In this document: positions 9,489 to 18,045 of the stretch, one piece after another
Layout of the letters: every line of letters starts with the position of its first letter
Numbering within the stretch: the stretch's first letter is position 1
Assembly (NCBI GenBank): GCA_947372225.1
Contig: CANBSV010000017.1
Span: forward strand, 1 to 35,963
Origin: Burkholderiales bacterium
GTDB taxonomy: Bacteria > Pseudomonadota > Gammaproteobacteria > Burkholderiales > Burkholderiaceae_C
Reading direction: 5' to 3'
DNA: 35,963 nt
The notes under the pieces: generated by a model
What the model was told of the DNA's origin: nothing
Databases searched by the model: none
Seen by the model: only the letters and a program-made list of their open reading frames with translations
Position numbers and translations under genes: made by a program

Positions 9489-9524
9489 GCCCGGTTCCTG
9501 CCACCCAGCAATGCCGGGCTTTTT
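9489..9524 (+). terminator. Intrinsic terminator or attenuator between rpmF and plsX
   Basis: GCCCGG at 9489-9494 pairs with CCGGGC at 9514-9519, and five T residues follow immediately at 9520-9524. Inside the loop TGC (9499-9501) can pair with GCA (9508-9510). It lies 73 nt after the rpmF stop and 40 nt before plsX, so it could lower transcription into the fatty-acid genes relative to L32. Confidence 0.6.
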
Positions 9525-9563
9525 CGTTTGGTTCCTGCCGCCCATCGGCTTGAACGGGTTGCG

Positions 9564-10685
9564 ATGATTTCCAACGACCAGAAACTGAAGGACGGCCCCC
9601 TTGTCGGGCGGGTGCGCGTGGCCGTCGATTGCATGGGCGGAGACCACGGCCCGTCCGTGGTGCTGCCTGCCTGCGAGGCGTTTCTTTCCAGCCACCCAGA
9701 CGCCGAGTTGATTCTGGTCGGGCGTCTCGATGCCATGAAGTCAGCCGGCCATTGGCTGCGTTGCCGGCTGCTTGAGGCCTCTGAAGTCGTGGAAATGGAC
9801 GATTCGATCGAAATTGCGCTCCGGCGCAAGAAGCAATCGTCGATGCGCTTGGCCATCGAGCTGGTGAAGCCGGGAGAGGCGGGAGTGTCTGCGGCAGATG
9901 TGTGCGTTTCCGCTGGAAACACCGGTGCTTTGATGGCTGTGTCTCGGTACGTGCTGAAGACCATCGATGGAATTGACAGGCCTGCGATATCAGGCCTATT
10001 GCCCAACCTGAAGGGAGGTCACACCACGGTGCTTGACCTGGGTGCCAATGTCGATTGCACCGCAGCCCATTTGCTGCAGTTTGCCTTGATGGGCAGCGCG
10101 CTGGTTTCAGCTGTTGAAGGCAAGTCGCAGCCTAGCGTGGGACTTTTGAATATCGGCGAGGAAGCCATCAAAGGCAGCGAGGTTATCAAGCAGGCTGGCG
10201 AGTTGTTGCGCGCGGCTGCTGCGAACGGGCACTTGAATTTCTACGGCAATGTTGAAGGCAACGACATGTTCAAGGGCACGGTCGACATCGTCGTGTGTGA
10301 TGGATTCGTTGGCAACGTGGCTCTGAAGGCGGCCGAGGGGCTGGCGACTCTTTTTTCGACTTCGATCAAGCAGGAGTTCAATCGAGGGCTCGTGGCTCGA
10401 CTGTGTGGTCTGGCTGCGCGGCCAGTCTTGCAGCGATTCAAGACGCGCGTTGACTACCGCCAATACAACGGCGCAGCGCTGTTGGGGCTGCGTGGGCTGG
10501 TTTTCAAAAGCCATGGCTCGGCAGATGCATCCGGATTCGAGCACGCACTGAACCGCGCTTATGATGCCGCGCGGCAAGGTCTGCTTGCCAAAGCCCACGA
10601 GCGAATTTGCGAAACGTTGCAGGCGATGCCTGTGACCGGCGCTGTTGAACCCTCAAAGATAAGCGCCACACAACCAGTCGCATGA
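9564..10685 (+). CDS. plsX: Phosphate acyltransferase PlsX
   Basis: A 373-residue enzyme that converts acyl-ACP to acyl-phosphate for phospholipid synthesis and acts at the membrane surface. The N-terminal signature V-A-V-D-C-M-G-G-D-H-G-P is followed by V-S-A-G-N-T-G-A-L-M and L-D-L-G-A-N-V-D-C, all conserved in PlsX. The start at 9564 (ATG, M-I-S-N-D-Q) gives a roughly 15-residue lead before the conserved core. The frame stays open back to 9477 but that would include the terminator hairpin, so it is rejected. The stop overlaps the fabH start in ATGA. Confidence 0.95.
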   Translation: MISNDQKLKDGPLVGRVRVAVDCMGGDHGPSVVLPACEAFLSSHPDAELILVGRLDAMKSAGHWLRCRLLEASEVVEMDDSIEIALRRKKQSSMRLAIELVKPGEAGVSAADVCVSAGNTGALMAVSRYVLKTIDGIDRPAISGLLPNLKGGHTTVLDLGANVDCTAAHLLQFALMGSALVSAVEGKSQPSVGLLNIGEEAIKGSEVIKQAGELLRAAAANGHLNFYGNVEGNDMFKGTVDIVVCDGFVGNVALKAAEGLATLFSTSIKQEFNRGLVARLCGLAARPVLQRFKTRVDYRQYNGAALLGLRGLVFKSHGSADASGFEHALNRAYDAARQGLLAKAHERICETLQAMPVTGAVEPSKISATQPVA

Positions 10686-11692
10686 ACGACCCCGCAACAA
10701 CGCCCACTGCATCCTTGCCCCGCTACTCGCGCATTGCCGGCACCGGCGGTTACCTGCCTACCAACTGCGTCACCAACGCCCAGTTGGCCGACCGATTGGC
10801 TGCTGGCGGCATCGAGACGTCTGACGAGTGGATCACCGAGCGCACCGGTATCAGGTCACGCTTTTTTGCGGCTGAAGGTGAACTGTGCAGTGATCTGGCG
10901 GTGGCCGCGGCTCAAAGGGCGATCGAGTCTGCGGGTGGGGGTGGGTTGTCAATCGACCTCATCATCGTGGCCACTTCGACGCCCGACATGGTCTTTCCGT
11001 CAACCGCGTGCATCGTTCAGCACAAGCTGGGGCTGGCAGGATGCCCGGCTTTTGACGTGCAGGCGGTTTGTTCCGGTTTCGTGTACGCGCTGACGGTTGC
11101 AGATTCGATGATTCGCACGGGCGCTGCTTCTCGGGCCCTGGTGATCGGTTCGGAGGTGTTCTCTCGTCTGCTTGACTTCAGCGATCGAACCACCTGCGTG
11201 CTGTTCGGTGATGGTGCCGGTGCAGTGGTCCTCGAGGCGAGCGATGAGCCCGGCATCTTGGCCAGCGAATTGCACGCCGATGGCCGTCATGTGGGAATCC
11301 TTTGCACGCCAGGCCGGGTGTCGGGCGGGGCGCTTTGTGGCGATGCCACCTTGAAAATGGACGGTCAGGCCGTGTTCAAACTGGCAGTGACCGTTCTCGA
11401 AGATGTGGCGCGCGCGGTGCTGGAAAAGGCCGGGCGCACGGAGTCGGACATCGACTGGCTCATTCCTCATCAGGCCAATATCCGGATCATGCAAAGCACG
11501 GCGCGCAAGTTGAAGTTGCCGATGGACAAGGTGATCGTCACCGTCGCCGAGCATGGCAACACCTCCGCAGCTTCGATCCCCCTGGCGCTGGACGTGGCGG
11601 TGCGCAGCGGCCAGATCGTTCGAGGCGACACGGTGATGCTCGAGGGCGTCGGAGGTGGCTTCACCTGGGGTGCTCTGTTGCTTGACTACTGA
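10682..11692 (+). CDS. fabH: 3-oxoacyl-ACP synthase III (FabH)
   Basis: A 336-residue condensing enzyme that joins acetyl-CoA with malonyl-ACP to start fatty-acid synthesis. The catalytic triad is complete: Cys130 in V-Q-A-V-C-S-G-F, His263 in I-P-H-Q-A-N, and Asn293 in H-G-N-T-S-A-A-S. The end G-G-G-F-T-W-G-A-L-L is typical of the family. It overlaps plsX by 4 nt and is followed by a 43-nt gap to fabD that contains a small GCCCG/CGGGC inverted repeat. Confidence 0.97.
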   Translation: MNDPATTPTASLPRYSRIAGTGGYLPTNCVTNAQLADRLAAGGIETSDEWITERTGIRSRFFAAEGELCSDLAVAAAQRAIESAGGGGLSIDLIIVATSTPDMVFPSTACIVQHKLGLAGCPAFDVQAVCSGFVYALTVADSMIRTGAASRALVIGSEVFSRLLDFSDRTTCVLFGDGAGAVVLEASDEPGILASELHADGRHVGILCTPGRVSGGALCGDATLKMDGQAVFKLAVTVLEDVARAVLEKAGRTESDIDWLIPHQANIRIMQSTARKLKLPMDKVIVTVAEHGNTSAASIPLALDVAVRSGQIVRGDTVMLEGVGGGFTWGALLLDY

Positions 11693-11735
11693 GCCCGCAG
11701 CAATCGGGCCGGCTCGTGAACCAAAAGACTTTGCA

Positions 11736-12674
11736 ATGACAACCTTCGCGTTTGTTTTCCCGGGACAAGGCTCTCAGTCCGTCGGTATGCTCGACGGTTG
11801 GGGCGACCACCCGGCGGTGCGCCATACGCTGGCTGAAGCCTCCGAATCTCTGGCATGCGACATAGGCAGATTGGTGCGCGAGGGCCCCAAGGATCAGCTT
11901 GACCTGACGACCAACACGCAGCCCGTGATGCTCACTGCTGCAATCGCCTGTTACCGGGCTTGGATCGCAGAAACCGAGTTGACTCCGGCGGTACTGGCCG
12001 GCCACTCTCTGGGCGAATACAGCGCTCTGGTCGCTGCAGGCTCTTTGACGTTGGCCGATGCTCTTCCCCTGGTGCGGTTCCGTGCGCAGGCGATGCAGGA
12101 AGCGGTACCCGTAGGGGCCGGTGCCATGGCCGCTGTTCTGGGGCTCGACCCAGAAGCGGTGAGCACCTGTTGCGCCGAGGTTGCCTCCGCCAGTGGTGAG
12201 GTGGTCGAGGCCGCCAATTTCAATGACCCGAAGCAAACCGTGATTTCCGGCTCGCGAGCGGGTGTCGAACTGGCCAGCGAAAGGCTCAAGGCAGTTGGGG
12301 CCAAACGCGTTCTCCCGCTGCCTGTGTCGGCGCCCTTCCACTGCTCGCTGATGAAGCCAGCCGCAGAGCGACTCAAGGGCAAGCTGGCATCCGTGGGGCT
12401 CAAGCCGCCGGCCATACCCGTGCTCAACAACATCGATGTGCGCGCCGAGGATGACCCGGCGCGTATTCGCGACGCTTTGTACCGTCAGGCGTTCGGCCCC
12501 GTTCGTTGGAGCGAAACCATCCGCTGCGTTCGCGTCATGGGCGTTTCGCACTTGATCGAATGCGGACCGGGAAAGGTGCTCGCCGGGATGATGAAACGAA
12601 TCGACGCTGAAGTGATCTCCGGGGCGGTCTTTGACCCGGCCTCCCTGCTTGAGACGAGGAGTCTGCTCCCATGA
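11736..12674 (+). CDS. fabD: Malonyl CoA-acyl carrier protein transacylase
   Basis: A 312-residue FabD that loads malonyl groups from CoA onto ACP. It begins M-T-T-F-A-F-V-F-P-G-Q-G-S-Q, the family N-terminus. The nucleophile Ser91 lies in A-G-H-S-L-G-E-Y-S-A-L, and His202 in P-F-H-C-S-L-M completes the dyad. The ATG at 11736 is chosen because it places the conserved P-G-Q-G-S-Q near the N-terminus; a 27-residue upstream extension would overlap fabH. It overlaps the fabG start in ATGA. Confidence 0.97.
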   Translation: MTTFAFVFPGQGSQSVGMLDGWGDHPAVRHTLAEASESLACDIGRLVREGPKDQLDLTTNTQPVMLTAAIACYRAWIAETELTPAVLAGHSLGEYSALVAAGSLTLADALPLVRFRAQAMQEAVPVGAGAMAAVLGLDPEAVSTCCAEVASASGEVVEAANFNDPKQTVISGSRAGVELASERLKAVGAKRVLPLPVSAPFHCSLMKPAAERLKGKLASVGLKPPAIPVLNNIDVRAEDDPARIRDALYRQAFGPVRWSETIRCVRVMGVSHLIECGPGKVLAGMMKRIDAEVISGAVFDPASLLETRSLLP

Positions 12675-13423
12675 CAACCGCACAGATTACCTCCTGTGAG
12701 GTCGCACTCGTGACTGGTGCATCGCGTGGCATCGGACGCGCCATCGCGCTGGAACTCGCCCGCCGCGGTCTGATCGTTATCGGTACAGCGACCACCGAGG
12801 CTGGTGCTCGCGCCATTGATGAGGCTTTGGCCGGCTTCGCCGGCTGCCGTGGGGCGTGTCTTGACGTCAACGACGCTGCCGGGATCGACTCCATTTTCGA
12901 CGCCATCCTCAAAGAGCATGGTGCCCTTCATGTGCTTGTGAACAACGCAGGCATCACGCGCGACAACCTTGCCATGCGGATGAAAGATGCCGACTGGGAT
13001 GCCGTGATCGACACCAACCTCACGGCGGTTTTCCGTCTGAGTCGCGCCGCCATCCGGCCCATGATCAAGCAAAGGAAAGGCCGTATCGTCAACATCACCT
13101 CGGTGGTGGGCGCGAGCGGCAATGCCGGCCAGGCCAACTACGCCGCGGCCAAGGCCGGAGTGGCTGGACTGACCCGGTCGTTGGCACGTGAACTTGGCAG
13201 CCGTGGGATTACCGTGAACTGCGTCGCCCCTGGGTTCATCGCCACCGACATGACCGATGCGCTTGGCGACGCCCAAAAAGCAGCGCTCCTGAACCAAATC
13301 CCATTGGGACGCCTTGGCAGCGTGGAAGATGTGGCACAGGCAGTGGCATTCCTTGCGTCGGCCGATGCCGCCTACATCACGGGAACAGAGTTGCATGTCA
13401 ACGGCGGCATGTTCATGAACTGA
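12671..13423 (+). CDS. fabG: 3-oxoacyl-ACP reductase FabG
   Basis: A 250-residue short-chain dehydrogenase that reduces 3-oxoacyl-ACP with NADPH in each elongation cycle. The NADP-binding motif T-G-A-S-R-G-I-G is near residue 16, and N-N-A-G-I-T-R-D-N follows. The catalytic triad is Ser144, Tyr157 and Lys161 (Y-A-A-A-K). The C-terminus I-T-G-T-E-L-H-V-N-G-G-M is standard. It overlaps fabD by 4 nt, and its place between fabD and acpP removes doubt about which SDR it is. Confidence 0.97.
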   Translation: MTTAQITSCEVALVTGASRGIGRAIALELARRGLIVIGTATTEAGARAIDEALAGFAGCRGACLDVNDAAGIDSIFDAILKEHGALHVLVNNAGITRDNLAMRMKDADWDAVIDTNLTAVFRLSRAAIRPMIKQRKGRIVNITSVVGASGNAGQANYAAAKAGVAGLTRSLARELGSRGITVNCVAPGFIATDMTDALGDAQKAALLNQIPLGRLGSVEDVAQAVAFLASADAAYITGTELHVNGGMFMN

Positions 13424-13511
13424 CGCGTTTGTTTTCTATACATCAATTCACCGGACCTGCCCGGCCGGTTGAAGGGCGCACCAAGTCAGCGAATCGACGC
13501 GGTGCAACCTT

Positions 13512-13517
13512 TAGAAT
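13512..13517 (+). promoter_or_regulatory. Possible -10 box for acpP
   Basis: TAGAAT lies 35 nt upstream of the acpP ATG in a 129-nt gap after fabG. A matching -35 is not evident. An extra promoter here would fit the high ACP demand of cells, which is inference. Confidence 0.35.
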
Positions 13518-13552
13518 CCTGGGCTGTTTCAGACAACACTCCTGGAGGAGTC

Positions 13553-13792
13553 ATGAGCGATATCGAATCCCGTGTCAAGAAGATCGTTGCCGAGCAACTC
13601 GGCGTGCCCGAATCCGACGTGTCCAATGAAAAGGCATTCGTCGCCGATCTGGGTGCAGACTCGCTTGACACTGTGGAACTGGTGATGGCCCTCGAGGATG
13701 AGTTCGGCATCGAGATCCCCGACGAAGAGGCCGAGAAGATCACCACGGTGCAGTTGGCCATTGACTACGCCGTGAAGCACCAAAAAGCTTGA
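13553..13792 (+). CDS. acpP: Acyl carrier protein
   Basis: A 79-residue acidic helical carrier of acyl chains in fatty-acid synthesis. The phosphopantetheine site is Ser37 in G-A-D-S-L-D-T-V-E-L, surrounded by the usual E-D-E-F-G-I-E-I-P-D segment. The ATG at 13553 is preceded by a strong GGAGGAG ribosome binding site, which settles the start over an open extension to 13469. AcpS, which activates this protein, is also encoded in this window at 26.5 kb. Confidence 0.98.
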   Translation: MSDIESRVKKIVAEQLGVPESDVSNEKAFVADLGADSLDTVELVMALEDEFGIEIPDEEAEKITTVQLAIDYAVKHQKA

Positions 13793-13877
13793 TCCACGAC
13801 GACTTCGGAATGCATGCTCATCGGCTTGACGCCGGCCATCAATCCACGGGAAACCGCGTATTTTTTGAGGTGCGCTG

Positions 13878-15122
13878 GTGAGTCGCAGGCGAGTGGTCGT
13901 CACAGGCATGGGGCTGATCAGCCCGGTGGGCAACAGCCTCGATGAGGCTTGGGCCAATCTGGTGTCGGGCCGCACCGGAATTGCCAACATCACCCGTTTT
14001 GACGCGACTGATTTCGCCTGCAGGTTTGCAGGCGAGGTGAAGAACTTCAATGTCGAGGATTACTTCCCCTCCAAGGAAGCCCGACACATGGACGTTTTCA
14101 TGCAGTACGGCATGGCGGCATCGATTCAGGCCGTGAGGGATTCCGGGCTGAAGACCAATGCCGAGTTGACCGAAGAGCAGGCAGAGCGAATCGGATGTCT
14201 GGTCGGTTCGGGAATCGGCGGTTTGCCCTTGATCGAAGATACCCACGCCGAGTTGGTGGCGCGCGGGCCGCGCCGTGTGTCACCCTTCTTTGTACCGGCC
14301 TCGATCATCAACATGATCTCCGGGCACTTGTCGATCAAGTTTGGTTTTCAGGGGCCTAATTTGGCGATCGTGACCGCGTGCACGACCGGTCTTCACTGCA
14401 TTGGCCAAGCCGGTCGTCTGATCGAGTACGGGGATGTCGATGTCATGGTGGCCGGCGGTGCCGAATCCACGGTGTCTCCTTTAGGGGTGGGCGGCTTTGC
14501 CGCCGCGCGTGCGTTGTCGACGCGCAATGACGATCCGACCACTGCCTCGCGTCCCTGGGACAGGGACCGAGACGGTTTCGTGCTCGGCGAAGGCTCGGGG
14601 GTCATGGTGCTTGAGGAGTACGAGCACGCCAAACGGCGCGGTGCCAAGATTTACGCTGAACTGGTCGGATTCGGCATGGGCGCTGACGCGTACCACATGA
14701 CTGCTCCCAGTGTGGACGGCCCCAAGCGAGCCATGCGTGCGGCTCTGCGTAATGCCCAGATCGATGCGGATCAAGTCCAGTATCTCAACGCGCACGGCAC
14801 GTCGACCCCGCTGGGGGATGTCAACGAAACCAACGCCATCAAGCTTGCGTTTGGCGATCACGCCCGCCGACTGGTGGTGAACTCCACCAAGTCAATGACA
14901 GGCCACCTTTTGGGCGGCGCAGGTGGCATCGAGTCCGTATTCACGGCCTTGTCGGTGCTCCATCAGATTTCCCCGCCGACGATCAACATCTTCAACCAGG
15001 ATCCGGACTGTGATCTTGACTACTGTGCCAACACGGCGCGCGAGATGAAGATCGATTACGCGGCCAAAAACAATTTCGGCTTCGGCGGCACCAACGGCAC
15101 CCTCGTCTTCAAGAGAGTTTGA
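13878..15122 (+). CDS. fabF: 3-oxoacyl-ACP synthase II (FabF)
   Basis: A 414-residue elongating condensing enzyme. The Cys-His-His active site is intact: Cys168 in V-T-A-C-T-T-G, His306 in N-A-H-G-T-S-T-P and His343 in M-T-G-H-L-L-G. The C-terminus N-N-F-G-F-G-G-T-N is typical. Translation starts at a GTG (13878) with GAGGTG about 7 nt upstream; the protein then reads M-S-R-R-R-V-V-V-T-G-M-G. It lies 85 nt after acpP and ends the fab cluster. The next gene starts 21 nt on. Confidence 0.97.
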   Translation: MSRRRVVVTGMGLISPVGNSLDEAWANLVSGRTGIANITRFDATDFACRFAGEVKNFNVEDYFPSKEARHMDVFMQYGMAASIQAVRDSGLKTNAELTEEQAERIGCLVGSGIGGLPLIEDTHAELVARGPRRVSPFFVPASIINMISGHLSIKFGFQGPNLAIVTACTTGLHCIGQAGRLIEYGDVDVMVAGGAESTVSPLGVGGFAAARALSTRNDDPTTASRPWDRDRDGFVLGEGSGVMVLEEYEHAKRRGAKIYAELVGFGMGADAYHMTAPSVDGPKRAMRAALRNAQIDADQVQYLNAHGTSTPLGDVNETNAIKLAFGDHARRLVVNSTKSMTGHLLGGAGGIESVFTALSVLHQISPPTINIFNQDPDCDLDYCANTAREMKIDYAAKNNFGFGGTNGTLVFKRV

Positions 15123-15143
15123 CGAGGGACTCTCGCGCATCGC

Positions 15144-15635
15144 ATGCGGGCAGCTCCACCCCTTCTAGCGAGCGTCGAGCGCTTCGATTTCTGGAATGCG
15201 CTGCTGGCAATTTTGGGCGGTCTCGTTGTGCTGGTCGGTTGCGTCTGGTGGGGCGGTGACCACGCTGAGACGCCGATGTGGGTTGAGTGGTTGGTCGGGT
15301 TTTCGGCAGCCGCGTCGGTCCTGGGCTTGGGGGCCAGTCTCAGGAGGCGTCCAGTTTTTCTTCGCTGGGATTCACAGCACTGGTACTGCTCACAGCCGTA
15401 CCCCACGGATCGGGAAGATGGGCCTTGGCGATTGAGCGTGCCGATCGATTTGGGGGACTTTATGTTGCTGAGACTCGAATCGCTCGACGACAGTCGCCCA
15501 GCAACCTCGAGGTGGTTGCCTGTGCAACGACTGACCCCTCCGGCCGACTGGCATGCCTTGCGCTGTGCCGTCGAATCAAGTCGCGCTGAGTGCGCGTTCA
15601 TTCCCGTCGCCGCCCGGCACACTCCAATTGACTGA
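15144..15635 (+). CDS. Small membrane protein of unknown function, YgfX-like
   Basis: A 163-residue protein with two likely membrane helices in the first ~70 residues (around F-W-N-A-L-L-A-I-L-G-G-L and W-L-V-G-F-S-A-A-A). They are followed by a soluble domain containing P-W-R-L-S-V-P-I-D-L-G, L-L-L-R/L-R-L-like hydrophobic strands and an ending motif D-W-H-A-L-R-C-A-V. This layout recalls the YgfX/CptA family, in which two N-terminal helices precede a small domain ending in W-x-x-L-R. The match is from memory and is not strong. It sits between fabF and rpoE, and its stop codon overlaps the likely rpoE start, so it may be co-expressed with the envelope-stress genes. Confidence 0.65.
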   Translation: MRAAPPLLASVERFDFWNALLAILGGLVVLVGCVWWGGDHAETPMWVEWLVGFSAAASVLGLGASLRRRPVFLRWDSQHWYCSQPYPTDREDGPWRLSVPIDLGDFMLLRLESLDDSRPATSRWLPVQRLTPPADWHALRCAVESSRAECAFIPVAARHTPID

Positions 15636-16248
15636 ACCTGCGCCGTCCCTCGATGCCGATGCGCCTTTGATCGAGCGCGTCAAGCAAGGCGATGTCAAGG
15701 CCTTCGAGATGTTGGTGGTCAAGTACCAGCGCCGTATCGAGCGGCTCATCGGCCGCATGGTGCGGGACGTCGATCTGGTGCCTGACATCGCTCAGGAGAC
15801 CTTCATCCGCGCCTACCGTGCGATCCCGCAGTTCAGGGGCGATAGCGCTTTCTACACATGGCTGTACCGCATCGCCGTCAACACCGCGAAGAAGACGTTG
15901 GGTGACTTGAAGCGCGATCTTCTGGTGACCGAATCTGCGCGCGCGTCTTCCGACGACGACGATGAAACTTCTCGCACCGAGAACGAGTCAACTGACGGGG
16001 AGACGCCCGAATCTTTGCTGGCCAGCAAAGAGATTGCGACGACAGTGAACTCTGCGATCGAGGCGCTGTCAGACGATCTGCGCCAAGCGATCACCCTGCG
16101 TGAGATCGAGGGCTTGAGTTACGAGGAGATTGCCGAGTTGATGGGTTGTCCGATCGGCACGGTGCGATCCAGGATTTTTCGGGCCCGAGAGGCGATAGCC
16201 GTGCGGTTGCGGCCTTTGCTGGGTACCCGGGCAGGCGAGCGTTGGTAG
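15628..16248 (+). CDS. rpoE: RNA polymerase sigma factor RpoE (sigma-E/AlgU)
   Basis: A group IV (ECF) sigma factor for the envelope-stress response. Region 2 contains K-Y-Q-R-R-I-E-R-L-I, D-I-A-Q-E-T-F-I-R-A-Y and F-Y-T-W-L-Y-R-I-A-V-N-T. Region 4 contains L-R-E-I-E-G-L-S-Y-E-E-I-A and G-T-V-R-S-R-I-F-R-A-R-E. I favour a TTG start at 15628 (TTGACTGA overlapping the upstream stop), giving 206 residues starting M-T-E-P-A-P-S, close to homologue length. The ATG at 15553 would add 25 residues without homology and overlap the previous gene by 83 nt. The linker between regions 2 and 4 is unusually acidic (D-D-D-D-E-T). It is followed by its own anti-sigma factor. Confidence 0.93.
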   Translation: MTEPAPSLDADAPLIERVKQGDVKAFEMLVVKYQRRIERLIGRMVRDVDLVPDIAQETFIRAYRAIPQFRGDSAFYTWLYRIAVNTAKKTLGDLKRDLLVTESARASSDDDDETSRTENESTDGETPESLLASKEIATTVNSAIEALSDDLRQAITLREIEGLSYEEIAELMGCPIGTVRSRIFRAREAIAVRLRPLLGTRAGERW

Positions 16249-16303
16249 TGGCGCCCCCGTGGTTTTTGGGGCTGGGTGTCGTTCATCGAGGTGGGGTGGT
16301 TGC

Positions 16304-16972
16304 ATGACTGATCAAGCAGATTTCGACGCCGATTCAGGCAGCCTCAGGCGGCAGGACTTGTCGGCGCTGGCTGACGGTGAGTTGGCGGGTGAGGGGGTTC
16401 GCCGCTTGTGTCTGACATGGCGCGACGATCCTGAAATGCGTGAGACCTGGCACGCTTACAACGTCATTGGCGATGTCATGCGATCGGAGGACTTGGCCTC
16501 ATCCATTGCGCGGGACGAGCGCTTCCTTGCCGGTTTGCGTGCACGATTGGCCGACGAGCCGGTCGTGCTGGCGCCCCAAGCCGCGCCACCGCGCATCGAC
16601 CATGTCGCAGGCGCAGCGTTCGCGCCGGCTGGTGGGCGCCGCGCCAACGGGCGAAACTGGATGGCGCCCGTTGCAGTGGCCGCCGGATTTGTGATGGTGG
16701 TTGGCTCGATGGTTGTCGTGACGCGAGCCCCCGCGCCAAGCGTCACCGAATCTGCCCGGTCGTCCCTGACGAGCCCCGCGCCCGTGGCCGTAGCGGTGGA
16801 CTCGCACGGCCGCGTTGCGTCGTCGCCCGAGTTCGTCGCGACCGGTGAGGTGATCCGCGACCCTCAGCTGGACCGGTATCTGCTCGCCCACAAGCAGTTT
16901 TCGGGTGGCGGTGCGGTGGGTGCGCCCTCAGCATTTCTTCGCAATGCGGCAACTGAAGTTCCAGCTCGCTGA
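16304..16972 (+). CDS. rseA: Anti-sigma-E factor RseA/MucA
   Basis: A 222-residue inner-membrane protein expected to hold RpoE inactive until cleaved by DegS- and RseP-type proteases under stress. The N-terminal cytoplasmic domain has the RseA signature L-S-A-L-A-D-G-E-L followed by W-H-A-Y-N-V-I-G-D-V-M-R. A single transmembrane helix runs from about residue 120 to 141 (M-A-P-V-A-V-A-A-G-F...), leaving a periplasmic tail of some 80 residues. The ATG at 16304 is chosen because the family core starts soon after; the frame is open back to 16259. It lies between rpoE and rseB, as expected. Confidence 0.92.
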   Translation: MTDQADFDADSGSLRRQDLSALADGELAGEGVRRLCLTWRDDPEMRETWHAYNVIGDVMRSEDLASSIARDERFLAGLRARLADEPVVLAPQAAPPRIDHVAGAAFAPAGGRRANGRNWMAPVAVAAGFVMVVGSMVVVTRAPAPSVTESARSSLTSPAPVAVAVDSHGRVASSPEFVATGEVIRDPQLDRYLLAHKQFSGGGAVGAPSAFLRNAATEVPAR

Positions 16973-16976
16973 CGCC

Positions 16977-18002
16977 ATGAAATTGTGCACGTGCCTGCGA
17001 TGGCTGGCTTCGTCGGTCGTGTTGTGCGCGTTGGCGTTGACTCTCGGCCAGGCCCACGCCGAGCCTGCGGCCTCCATCGAACCCCGCGAGGTTCGGGACT
17101 GGCTGATGCGTGTCCACAACGCTGCCCACCAGCGCAACTTCCAGGGTACTTTCGTCATCAGCGCTGCGGGTGTGGTCTCGAGTGCCCGAATTGCCCACTT
17201 CTTCGAGGGGGGCGAGCAATTCGAGTGGATCGAGCCACTTGACGGGCAGACGCGACACGTACTCCGGCACAACAGCGAGGTGCACACCGTGTGGCCTCTG
17301 AGCAGGGTGGCGTTGGTCGAACAGCGCGATGTGGTGACCTCGTTCCCATCGCTTTTGCTCGGCGTTGACGATCGGATTACCGAGTGGTACGACGCTCAGG
17401 TCCAAGCGCCCGAGCGCGCGGCCGGCCGCGATGCCAATGTGTTGCTGCTCAAGCCACGCGATGAATTTCGTTACGGCCATCGGCTGTGGTCGGATCGGCA
17501 AACTGGCCTGCTGCTGCGCGCCGACGTTCTCAATGAACGCGGCGAGGTGCTCGAGATCTCTGCTTTCACCGATGTACTGATTGGTGTGCGATCCCGCCCC
17601 GAGTCGGTATTGCAGCCGATGCGAACGCCGGCGGGCTACCGTGTGATCAAGCTGCAAATGCAACCCACCCAACTCGAGACGGAGGGGTGGGAGATGCGCA
17701 AGATCGTTGCCGGCTTCAAGCCCCTGAATTGTTTTCGAAGGCCTCTGGGCGCTGCCATGAGCTCCGATGCCAAAAGCTCTGTGACGACCGCGGTGCATGC
17801 GGTGTTCTCAGACGGAATCACCTATGTGTCGGTGTTCATCGAGCCCTATGACGAAGACAGGCACTTGCGTCCGATGCTGGCCTCAGAGGGCGCCACGCAA
17901 ACCTTGATGAGTCGCCGGGGCGACTTCTGGCTCACCGTCGTTGGTGATGTGCCAGCCGTCACCCTGCGCGCTTTTACCCTCGCGCTCGAGCGCAAGAAGT
18001 AG
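16977..18002 (+). CDS. rseB: Sigma-E regulatory periplasmic protein RseB/MucB
   Basis: A 341-residue periplasmic protein that binds the RseA tail and shields it from proteolysis; homologues sense mislocalised lipoproteins or LPS. A signal peptide of about 28 residues ends in G-Q-A-H-A. The body shows the MucB/RseB hallmarks: the N-F-Q-G-T-F-V near the N-terminus, L-R-H-N-S-E-V, and G-Y-R-V-I-K-L near the start of the C-terminal domain. The start at 16977 lies 4 nt after the rseA stop; earlier in-frame starts would bury the signal peptide. It is followed 43 nt on by degP. Confidence 0.93.
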   Translation: MKLCTCLRWLASSVVLCALALTLGQAHAEPAASIEPREVRDWLMRVHNAAHQRNFQGTFVISAAGVVSSARIAHFFEGGEQFEWIEPLDGQTRHVLRHNSEVHTVWPLSRVALVEQRDVVTSFPSLLLGVDDRITEWYDAQVQAPERAAGRDANVLLLKPRDEFRYGHRLWSDRQTGLLLRADVLNERGEVLEISAFTDVLIGVRSRPESVLQPMRTPAGYRVIKLQMQPTQLETEGWEMRKIVAGFKPLNCFRRPLGAAMSSDAKSSVTTAVHAVFSDGITYVSVFIEPYDEDRHLRPMLASEGATQTLMSRRGDFWLTVVGDVPAVTLRAFTLALERKK

Positions 18003-18045
18003 CCCTGCTCACTCGAGAATTTTTCCCCTGGCAAGAGAAATCAAC

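Noticed and set aside
11693..11709. GCCCG/CGGGC inverted repeat between fabH and fabD
   Set aside because: Only five pairs and no T run, so an internal terminator is not supported.
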